Shown: one piece after another, positions 44,387 to 51,451 of the stretch
How the letters are laid out: every line of letters starts with the position of its first letter
Numbering within the stretch: position 1 is the stretch's first letter
Origin: Bacteroides intestinalis
Lineage (GTDB): Bacteria > Bacteroidota > Bacteroidia > Bacteroidales > Bacteroidaceae
Length of the DNA: 64,000 nt
Reading direction: 5' to 3'
Assembly: GCF_003464595.1 (NCBI RefSeq)
Contig: NZ_QRZF01000019.1
Coordinates: 1-64,000 of the forward strand
Made by a program: the position numbers and the translations under genes
Notes under the pieces: generated by a model
What the model was told of the DNA's origin: nothing
Database searches by the model: none
The model's input: the letters and a program-made list of their open reading frames with translations, nothing else

Positions 44387-44434
44387 TCAATAGTAACAAA
44401 GCTGACAATGAACAACTGAAAATAGAAAAACAAC
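44372..44434. repeat. long hairpin, copy 2
   Basis: GTTGTTTTTCTGTTTTCA (44372-44389) pairs, with one mismatch, with 44417-44434. It is the counterpart of the hairpin at 43575-43632, and the following CAACTCAAAA and CCTAAAACTATAGGTAT words also recur. It lies between proteins B and A, marking the duplication unit. Confidence 0.7.
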
Positions 44435-44550
44435 TCAAAATTGTCTTGTACTCCCTAAAACTATAGGTATGCTTTTAGTTAACTTGATATATTTGCTTAT
44501 ATGTTGAACAAATGTTATCGTTTGATATTCATTTTTTTATATATAAACTT

Positions 44551-45066
44551 TCAATCAAATCCTAAATCTTTCCAATACCAAAATTTATCTTTAGAAGTGT
44601 CTCCATTGCTGAAAAGTAATATAAATTCTATGTCTTTTATAATGAAATTGCCGAAGTATTCCCTTATAGCTGTATTTTCATTTACTCTATTTTTATCTTT
44701 GTATGTTATAAAGCCACCCATTGAAGGATATGGTTGGTGAAACTGGACAAAGCAACAATATAACGGAAATTTCTTTTTAAGGTGAAATTTACCTTCATTC
44801 TTGTATGATATTTTTATAGCTTCTACCTCTCTTGGAGACTTAATAGATATCACAGACTTTCCTATCAGATGAAAATCTAAATCGAAATCATCTGCAAATA
44901 TTCCGAATGGTTGGTTTATGTACTTTTCAATGTTCTTGCCTGTAAAATTCGCTTTCACATATTCGAGAGTATCGTTATTGCATTCTTGCAAAGATATATA
45001 TCTGTTTTGTGCAAAAGCAGATATGGATGCCACAAATAGTGACAAAATTAGAATTAAATTTTTCAT
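44551..45066 (-). CDS. small secreted protein B, putative immunity-type partner
   Basis: Start at 45066, seven bases after the JAMM lipoprotein stop, gives MKNLILILSLFVASISAFAQ, a clean signal peptide, and 171 residues; an upstream ATG at 45156 lies inside the preceding gene. It is a paralogue of protein A: LQECNNDTLEYVKANFTGKN, INQPFGIFADDFDLDF and FILLFSNGDTSKDK all align, while the central loop (residues 60-120) differs. The tight spacing to the JAMM gene implies co-expression and probably translational coupling, as expected for a toxin and its immunity protein or an enzyme and its inhibitor. No known family recognised. Periplasmic location inferred from the signal peptide. Confidence 0.7.
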   Translation of the reverse strand: MKNLILILSLFVASISAFAQNRYISLQECNNDTLEYVKANFTGKNIEKYINQPFGIFADDFDLDFHLIGKSVISIKSPREVEAIKISYKNEGKFHLKKKFPLYCCFVQFHQPYPSMGGFITYKDKNRVNENTAIREYFGNFIIKDIEFILLFSNGDTSKDKFWYWKDLGFD

Positions 45067-45073
45067 AAGTTTA

Positions 45074-47041
45074 TTATTTACAATTATACGGTATAATTCT
45101 ATCATCAATTGTTTGGGTATAGTATAACCCGAAAGAGTTGCTGCTTGAAGACTCACTTTTCAATATACGAATCCCTGAATTAGTTTGTTCGGCCAATTCG
45201 GCAAGCGACATCATGTGCCTGTCGGTATCGGATAATCCTTTCAATTTATTATAGATACTTTCCCATTTTTTATCTAAATCGGATTCTGCTTTAAACATCT
45301 TTGTCTCCGTATCTGAGAGACACCCCGAATATTTAGAATAAAACAGTTCCGCTTTTTGGACATCTTCAATATATAGTGCATAATTACCACTGGTGGTATA
45401 GACATACGTGGTTGAATAAACATTATTCTCGGACACCCATTTGGCTGTATTCAAGAAGTCGATTCCGGACGGTGGGGTACCGTTAGGATGATTATGTATG
45501 GTAGCCACAGTCGTGTTATGCGTATAAATTGTGACACTGGTTGGAGAATTTCCTTCTACTAACTCTTTTAATCTATATGTATTGTCATCTGCATAATAAG
45601 ACAGACTAATGGAGTTCTCATTATGTCCATTAGTTCTGAGAAGATTCTCAAAATCACTGAAAGCAAATGTTTTGGGACCATCAGGATGGGCATTCTTCAT
45701 CGTATTATACATAGTGTTCGCACTTGCTTTGATCTTGCCGGAAGCAGGGATTGGATCACAGTTGCTATGGACTTCTTTACAGTGTCTTTTTTCACAAACC
45801 GGACATCTTTTTCCATCACATATTGGACAAGAAACACTCGCCCTTGTGGCTATGCCATCCATAATCAGTCCTCCACACTCCGGACATTTGGGACCATTAC
45901 AGTCATCCGGATTGTCAGGATTTGTATTTCCGTCATCACAAGTGCAAGGAGAATTGCCGCAAACGGGGCAACAAGTACAGGGATAATTACCACAATCCGG
46001 ACAGCAAATGCAAGGATCATGTCCACAATCGGGGCATTGGGAATAACAAGTGCATGGATCGTTTCCGCATACGAAACAATCATTGCAAGTACATGGATTA
46101 TTTCCACAATAGTAACAGCAGGAACAGTCATTAACGTTTTGTCCACATCTGGTACAATACTCAATCAAGACTTCACACCCGCCTCCGTCATACGTGTGGT
46201 ACAGACCACAAAATGCGCAATAATACACATCATTTTCCCAATCGATAGAATAACTGGAAACCGATAGAGAGCGATCTATCAAACTGATTGAAAGAAAGTC
46301 ATTATCTTTCGAATAATCGGACTGTTGCTGACACGTAGCTCTGAAAATCTTGTGCGTTCTTTTTCCATTAGAGTAATAATAGGCAGACTTAATGCGTCCG
46401 CTGAGATAGGACTTGTACCACACTCCGGTAAAAGCGTGATCATCGGGAATGTGACGCATTGTTTTCATTTTCTTCCCGTGCTTTTTTATATAGCCTTTTT
46501 CTCCTACCAGCGTAACCATATAGCAATCTATCTTTTTTTCTCCGCGCTTTTGCTCGAATACAAGCATACACTCTGGTTTAATACGCTCAAAGATAGTCTT
46601 TTTACCCTTTCGTTTCATCGTTTTATGGGCGTATAATTTCCCTCCGCTGACATTTAAGGGTATTTCTACATAATTGAATGTTGAGTCCGACCATTCTCTG
46701 GATTCATCCCACAGGAGAACGATGTTGCTTCCCTGAACATCCGGCAAGCTTCGTGTTGCATGCTCATGCCGGCACGCATCCGTGTGTATGTGAGTACTGT
46801 CATTCACTACATTCGTACTGTCATTTGCCCCATGCTCATGTACTTTATCCTGTGTCTGAGGCAAAGCCAGTTGGGGGATGCATGAATAATACCTCTTTAC
46901 TGCGTCAAGGCTCATTGTATTGTCACCCGTTTGCTGAGTATCTGCTTGCTTGTGTTTCTGCGAGCCGGGCAAATCGTCGTAGCAAGAATACCACAAGCCG
47001 GTGAATAGTGCTAAAATAAATATTAGTTTTTTCTTTTTCAT
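45074..47041 (-). CDS. Cys-rich lipoprotein with zinc-ribbon-like repeats and a JAMM/MPN metalloprotease motif
   Basis: A 655-residue predicted lipoprotein (lipobox LWYSC, Cys20). Residues 50-270 have no recognised fold but several His (HEHGAND, DACRHEHA). Residues 275-425 hold a tandem Cys array: about five repeats of CxxCGxxPCTC (near 311, 322, 336, 347, 358) flanked by further CxxC pairs, likely binding several zinc ions. Residues 430-655 form a small MPN/JAB-like domain with H516-N-H518, S525 and D528 (IHNHPNGTPPSGID) as the JAMM metal site; Glu496 (KELVEG) may be the catalytic Glu. The HxH to Ser spacing is one residue shorter than in RadC-type JAMM motifs. It probably hydrolyses an isopeptide or peptide bond outside the inner membrane. 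The two small secreted proteins encoded downstream may inhibit it. JAB-type toxins are a known fold; this architecture I do not recognise. Confidence 0.75.
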   Translation of the reverse strand: MKKKKLIFILALFTGLWYSCYDDLPGSQKHKQADTQQTGDNTMSLDAVKRYYSCIPQLALPQTQDKVHEHGANDSTNVVNDSTHIHTDACRHEHATRSLPDVQGSNIVLLWDESREWSDSTFNYVEIPLNVSGGKLYAHKTMKRKGKKTIFERIKPECMLVFEQKRGEKKIDCYMVTLVGEKGYIKKHGKKMKTMRHIPDDHAFTGVWYKSYLSGRIKSAYYYSNGKRTHKIFRATCQQQSDYSKDNDFLSISLIDRSLSVSSYSIDWENDVYYCAFCGLYHTYDGGGCEVLIEYCTRCGQNVNDCSCCYYCGNNPCTCNDCFVCGNDPCTCYSQCPDCGHDPCICCPDCGNYPCTCCPVCGNSPCTCDDGNTNPDNPDDCNGPKCPECGGLIMDGIATRASVSCPICDGKRCPVCEKRHCKEVHSNCDPIPASGKIKASANTMYNTMKNAHPDGPKTFAFSDFENLLRTNGHNENSISLSYYADDNTYRLKELVEGNSPTSVTIYTHNTTVATIHNHPNGTPPSGIDFLNTAKWVSENNVYSTTYVYTTSGNYALYIEDVQKAELFYSKYSGCLSDTETKMFKAESDLDKKWESIYNKLKGLSDTDRHMMSLAELAEQTNSGIRILKSESSSSNSFGLYYTQTIDDRIIPYNCK

Positions 47042-47106
47042 TTTAATGTATTAATGTTGGTTACTAATAAGATCACTCTGTTTTATCGATAAAGTTTATT
47101 GCGTTT

Positions 47107-48630
47107 TTATTCACCTCCTTTCTTTGTTTTCTCTAAATACTCTTTTGTCAGGTGTCTCACCTGAAGAGCAATAGAACCCTCTTGTTTAAAACTATCTTGA
47201 ATAATCAGTCGGGCATTTTCCTGTGCTTTGCAGATTTGGTTCGTTTCGACATAGTGACGAAATAAGTAATATCGTGGCAATATATAGCCCGGAGTCATAT
47301 TGCATGAGGTTAATAGGGCCTGCTCCGCTTCTTCATATTTCTGAAGGTTATGATAACAATTACCCAAATCATATAAAATTCTTGAGGAAGGGAATAATAC
47401 TGAGGCCCGTTGCAGCATAATCTCTGCTTTGGGGTAGTTTTTATTTTTATAAAACTGCATAGCACACGAGGCTATGTATGTGCGGTTGTTTTTGTAGTGG
47501 GGATAGCATTCATATAGCCTATCTTCTAATTCGGGGTTGGGAAGATGTTCATATTCGTGAATCATACTTTCCAATTTCCATTCTTCTGTCTTGAAACGAT
47601 AGGTTGTGTAGCCGAGGATGCATGATATAAATAAAAAGAAAGCAATCAGGACATACTTAGAATAATAGCAGATGGTTTTCCCTGGATGAGAGGCTAACAT
47701 AATGGCTATCAGTAAAACAATAGGTGCAATACTCAATGGATATGAGAAAAGAGCAAAGACGCTATAGAACAATAAAACAGGATGAAGGAATGAAACACTT
47801 CTGAATAGTAAAAATAGTAGTATAAATCCGGCAATTCCATATTCAATAACAATGCGCAGATATTCATTAAAGGCATGGTTATTGTCGGATGCTTTGAGTT
47901 TGTAGGGTGACTTCGGATGATTCGCAAAATATTCGGCTTGCGCATACATATATTGGGATGCAAAGCTGTTTACTCCAGAGCCGGTCAGCGGAGAAGTATA
48001 AATGAGTTGACTACTGGTGCTCCATATAAATAGTCGCGCATCGGCAGATTCTTTCTTTAGAAAATAGAAACCTGCTGAACATAAAATGAGCAATATTGCA
48101 ATAACGGATAAATAACGACGCTGGACTTTATAATATCTCACAATTTGCCACGCAATGAGTATCAGTAGGGCTAACCATGCTGCTCTGGAATAGGAGAGGA
48201 TGATGACTCCGAACATTGAGACTGCCACAGGTATTAATAAAAAGGTGATTTTCCTGTTTCTCTTATGATATAATTGCATTAATTCTATAGTTAATATCAG
48301 GCATGCACCAATATATCCCGCCAGAGGAGCGGGATTCTTAAAACTGCCTGTAACCAAAAAGCTGCTATGGTTAGACTCTGTCCAACCATAAAATTGCCTC
48401 CATGCAATGAGAGACTGAATAAACCCGGAAATAACGATTATCACCAATAGTCTGTTTTGCCAGGAGCTTGTTAGGCAGCGTGTTAGTATATAGCAGGTTA
48501 CCACATATCCCCACACCAACCAATCACCTCTCTCCATGAGGTTGTTGGAAGTCCATATAGTATGGAGAGCAATATACAGGGCAAATGCACAAGCGTACAA
48601 ATCCGTATATGTCAAGGTCTGTTTCATCAT
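47107..48630 (-). CDS. O-antigen-ligase-like membrane protein with C-terminal TPR
   Basis: A 507-residue polytopic protein. About ten hydrophobic helices span residues 10-350, with the Wzy/WaaL signature in the large loop: LVTGSFKNPAPLAGYIGACL, LSYSRAAWLALLILIAW and SPLTGSGVNSFASQYMYAQA, including the conserved H in DNNHAFNEYLRI. Residues 390-500 form TPR-like helices (AEIMLQRASVLFPSSRIL, YDLGNCYHNLQKYEEAEQAL). Such O-antigen ligase/polymerase-type proteins transfer lipid-linked glycans in the periplasm. Its start follows the transglutaminase-like gene by three bases, and the JAMM lipoprotein gene follows after 65 bases, so the three are probably one operon. Substrate not known; no sugar transferase genes are nearby. 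Confidence 0.75.
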   Translation of the reverse strand: MMKQTLTYTDLYACAFALYIALHTIWTSNNLMERGDWLVWGYVVTCYILTRCLTSSWQNRLLVIIVISGFIQSLIAWRQFYGWTESNHSSFLVTGSFKNPAPLAGYIGACLILTIELMQLYHKRNRKITFLLIPVAVSMFGVIILSYSRAAWLALLILIAWQIVRYYKVQRRYLSVIAILLILCSAGFYFLKKESADARLFIWSTSSQLIYTSPLTGSGVNSFASQYMYAQAEYFANHPKSPYKLKASDNNHAFNEYLRIVIEYGIAGFILLFLLFRSVSFLHPVLLFYSVFALFSYPLSIAPIVLLIAIMLASHPGKTICYYSKYVLIAFFLFISCILGYTTYRFKTEEWKLESMIHEYEHLPNPELEDRLYECYPHYKNNRTYIASCAMQFYKNKNYPKAEIMLQRASVLFPSSRILYDLGNCYHNLQKYEEAEQALLTSCNMTPGYILPRYYLFRHYVETNQICKAQENARLIIQDSFKQEGSIALQVRHLTKEYLEKTKKGGE

Positions 48631-48633
48631 TTT

Positions 48634-50562
48634 CTATCTAAAAACAACTCTATTCTTCTCAAATGTGAAAATTCTCTCTTCGCGCCCTTTTGTATGATTT
48701 CTTATCCAATAGAGTCCATTAACTGGTACCGAATCAAAATCAATATATGAATGTTCGGCCACTTTTATTCCTAAGCTATTGAATTCTTTGTCATCACTAA
48801 TCAGCAGTTCATAAGTTTCACCGGGGACTATATTATTGTCATCTGTTAAAGGCAGGTAATGAATGCGACTGATGCTGACTGGGAGCCCAAAATCAATGGC
48901 AAGCCAGTCTCGTATTTCCACAGAAGTTAATTTGTCCAAGTCAGAAAGTGCCGCCTTTTTTTGTTCGAACTCTATTTCTTTAGGTGAGGCAAAAAAACGA
49001 CCATTTAGTGGAATGCTGTCATTATCTGAGAAAAACTGCAATTCGGCGATTGAAGCTTTCGAACCTGGAATTCGTATTCTCCAATAACGGTATTTTTCCG
49101 AATAAGGGATGTAGTGGTCTGCATAGTTGGAATATGCGTTTTCTGATATACTGGAAACCTCGACTGATGGAATAAAGGTAGAGTTATGTGATGCCTCTAT
49201 TTTCGCTCCTACCAGCCTGTCACTATTGCGATTAATCCAATTAACCAGTGGATATTTGCGTTTGAGGCGGATACTTTGTATTTGGTTCTTGTCTGGACAT
49301 AAATAGCTGAGTTCTCCTGTACTTTTAATTAGAAACGGATATGATGCGGGAACTACTTCTTCGTTTATCCAATAGCCTGCCACACAAACAACTCCGGTTC
49401 CAACATTCTCAAATACAACCGAATTCTTTTTTATTCTTCCAAAGTGTATCGGAACCCATTTCTCATTATTAAATACACATAAATAGGCAAATTGTCGTTT
49501 TTCCACGCTTTCATGGGTTAAATCAACCTTTATGTTAAAGGTACGTTGGTACTCATGAGAGACATCTTTCACAAAAGGATTTTCAAAAAATGGAGGTATA
49601 GGTTCGCCTCTTGCTTTCTCTGACACCCAATATTTGTTACGGGCATATGACTGACGAAAAACTTTAATGATTCCATTATGAGGATTCAAAGAACGTTCCG
49701 GTCCTGAATTGTATCCTTGAAAAGGATAGGAGCGCCCGGTATAATGCAATACGCTGTTCCAATAATGGCGACTTCCTCGAACACCATATTGAGGAATATA
49801 GTCTATATGAACAGGTATCCCCAAATCTCGCATCACATATTGAGCTCCATAGACGTATTGAACACAATTCCAATCTTTTGCATTCTGTGATATTAAAGAA
49901 TGTCGAAATCCGTGGAAAATGTGATTAGCGTAATTAGTTGATTTATAAAGTGTATCATTTATGACCTGACATGCCTGATAAGGTGAATATGCATATTCAT
50001 CCACATGAGAAAGCCAATTCATTGTAGTGGTGAATTCAGATGATAAAGAATCCCTCCAATTGGATAATGGTTCAATATCAACCCTATACGGAAGTAATGT
50101 CTCGCAAAATTCTTCAAACGTCAAATGCTTTCCCCAGGGACCTTCCCAATGAAGAAAAGCTTTATCTATATTATCTATTAAATAATCTGCTTTGATAATC
50201 TTTATATCTTCTACCTTTTTGGGGTGGAGCAATTTTACCAGGCTTGCCTGGTAAGGATAAACATCAAACATGGCTCTTATATGTGCAGGAGCTTTAAGAT
50301 ATGCGTCGTATTGCAAAAGATGCTGTTTGTAATTGCTTAATTCATCTGATAGAATGGAATAATGTCCCGGCATGTTTTCTATTAAAAACTTTGCTGCTTT
50401 TAATTTCAAACTGTCGGATTGATTGGCGGAATAGTGTAACAAGACCTTCTCCAATTCAACATGGTTGTCTCCACTTTGCGATATTGCTTGCTCTAACTGA
50501 CTTCCTTGTTGAATACATGATGTCAGAATACTAAAAAGCATAAATGATATTATTATTTTCAT
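48634..50562 (-). CDS. transglutaminase-like lipoprotein with discoidin-like C-terminal region
   Basis: A 642-residue lipoprotein (MKIIISFMLFSILTSC, lipobox Cys16). Residues 215-300 carry a transglutaminase-like catalytic core: Cys in WNCVQYVYGAQYVMRDLGIPV, His in GVRGSRHYWNSVL, and an Asn/Glu-rich follow-up (YNSGPERSLNPHN). A beta-rich middle (about 340-440) and a C-terminal F5/8-type discoidin-like domain (about 470-610; YWRIRIPGSKASIAELQFF, and DWLAIDFGLPVSISRIHYL) probably bind carbohydrate or other surface ligands. It could hydrolyse or cross-link peptides at the cell surface. It is first in the operon, with the O-antigen-ligase-like gene three bases downstream. No exact -7 box was found upstream. 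Confidence 0.75.
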   Translation of the reverse strand: MKIIISFMLFSILTSCIQQGSQLEQAISQSGDNHVELEKVLLHYSANQSDSLKLKAAKFLIENMPGHYSILSDELSNYKQHLLQYDAYLKAPAHIRAMFDVYPYQASLVKLLHPKKVEDIKIIKADYLIDNIDKAFLHWEGPWGKHLTFEEFCETLLPYRVDIEPLSNWRDSLSSEFTTTMNWLSHVDEYAYSPYQACQVINDTLYKSTNYANHIFHGFRHSLISQNAKDWNCVQYVYGAQYVMRDLGIPVHIDYIPQYGVRGSRHYWNSVLHYTGRSYPFQGYNSGPERSLNPHNGIIKVFRQSYARNKYWVSEKARGEPIPPFFENPFVKDVSHEYQRTFNIKVDLTHESVEKRQFAYLCVFNNEKWVPIHFGRIKKNSVVFENVGTGVVCVAGYWINEEVVPASYPFLIKSTGELSYLCPDKNQIQSIRLKRKYPLVNWINRNSDRLVGAKIEASHNSTFIPSVEVSSISENAYSNYADHYIPYSEKYRYWRIRIPGSKASIAELQFFSDNDSIPLNGRFFASPKEIEFEQKKAALSDLDKLTSVEIRDWLAIDFGLPVSISRIHYLPLTDDNNIVPGETYELLISDDKEFNSLGIKVAEHSYIDFDSVPVNGLYWIRNHTKGREERIFTFEKNRVVFR

Positions 50563-50704
50563 AAGTATTAGATATATCGTGTTATTAGCAGTAAAGGAAC
50601 GGATATAATATGTATGTTCTTTGTAATATTATCTCATATGTTTGAAGATATGGGAGCGGATGGATTATTGTTATCTTCTGCGGATAAGATAAACTACACC
50701 TTAA

Positions 50705-50735
50705 CAATATAAAATAAGCAGCTTATTTTATATTG
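50705..50735. promoter_or_regulatory. perfect 31-nt palindrome upstream of the DUF4348 gene (operator)
   Basis: CAATATAAAATAAGC (50705-50719), one A, then its exact reverse complement (50721-50735). It ends 16 bases before the -7 box at 50752-50759, so it covers the -33 region. It is also about 145 bases upstream of the divergent transglutaminase-like gene. Its perfection over 15 bp each side points to a dimeric repressor site or a hairpin. Confidence 0.7.
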
Positions 50736-50751
50736 CTTTCGGATTTTGCAT

Positions 50752-50759
50752 TATCTTTG
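50752..50759 (+). promoter_or_regulatory. -7 box of the DUF4348 gene
   Basis: Plus-strand TATCTTTG, exact TAnnTTTG, followed by GCGCC and 36 bases from the start codon at 50795. Confidence 0.7.
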
Positions 50760-50794
50760 CGCCTGATTAATAAACCCTTTGACATTGTAACTAG

Positions 50795-51310
50795 ATGAAG
50801 GCAATTCACTTTGTATTTTGTCTTTTCGCGGTACTTATGCTGACGACTACAAACGGTCATGCTGCCGCAGCTAATGAGGACTTCCAAACATTCCTCAAGA
50901 AATTTACTTCCAGTGCCTCTTTCCAGTATTCTCGTATCAAGTTTCCGTTGAAAACTCCTATTGCCCTGTTGGAGGAGGATGGTGAGACGGAGAAGGTTTT
51001 TCCGTTTACACGTGAGAAGTGGGCGTTGTTGGGCGAAGATGCATTTAAAGAAGAGCGTATCACAGACGAGGAAGGTGGAGTTTATGTCTCCCGCTTCACA
51101 GTAAACAACCCCAAACATAAAGAGTTTGAGGCTGGCTATGATGAGTCGGAAGCTTCTCTTCGCGTAGTGTTCGAACTAATTGACGGAAAGTGGTATGTCA
51201 CCGATTGCTATACCGACTGGTATAACTTTGATCTTCCTATCAGTGAGCTGCCGGAAACAATCACTACTATAGAGGAAGAGAATAAGGCGTTTGAGGAGAT
51301 ACATCCTTAG
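50795..51310 (+). CDS. secreted DUF4348-family protein
   Basis: A 171-residue secreted protein (signal MKAIHFVFCLFAVLMLTTTN, then HAAAANED). The mature part (FQTFLKKFTSSASFQYSRIK, then FPLKTPIALLEEDGE, then GKWYVTDCYTDWYNFDLP) matches the DUF4348 family of Bacteroidales, small periplasmic proteins of unknown function with an NTF2-like or related alpha+beta fold. It has its own -7 box and a perfect palindrome operator, and no operon partner. It lies between the divergent transglutaminase-like gene and the convergent fimbrial operon 2. Confidence 0.7.
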   Translation: MKAIHFVFCLFAVLMLTTTNGHAAAANEDFQTFLKKFTSSASFQYSRIKFPLKTPIALLEEDGETEKVFPFTREKWALLGEDAFKEERITDEEGGVYVSRFTVNNPKHKEFEAGYDESEASLRVVFELIDGKWYVTDCYTDWYNFDLPISELPETITTIEEENKAFEEIHP

Positions 51311-51352
51311 CATATAAAAAGGGCGCCTTATCCGTTAATATCATCTAAATGA

Positions 51353-51388
51353 ATCCCATTCCTTACCTCGCTTGGCAGGAATGGGATA
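51353..51388. terminator. hairpin between convergent DUF4348 and fimbrial operon 2
   Basis: ATCCCATTCCT (51353-51363) pairs with AGGAATGGGAT (51378-51388) around a 14-base loop. It lies between two convergent stops (51310 and 51452). Neither side has a long T-run, so it may be a weak or bidirectional terminator. Confidence 0.5.
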
Positions 51389-51451
51389 TCAACAAAACAA
51401 ACAACAGGCCACTTCCTTTTTCACAAAAAGAATGTGACTGGCTTTTCTTTT

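Noticed and set aside
43528..45110. Insertion sequence or transposon at the repeated region
   Set aside because: No transposase, no terminal inverted repeats with target duplication; the repeats are explained by tandem duplication of a gene cassette.
45865..46164. The Cys-rich repeats as a possible CRISPR or DNA tandem repeat
   Set aside because: The repeats are conserved at the protein level (CxxCGxxPCTC) with synonymous variation, and keep the frame; no spacer pattern or cas genes.
45623..46267. 214-codon plus-strand frame opposite the Cys array of the JAMM lipoprotein
   Set aside because: Its periodic Ile/Thr pattern is simply the complement of the CxxCGxxPCTC repeats.
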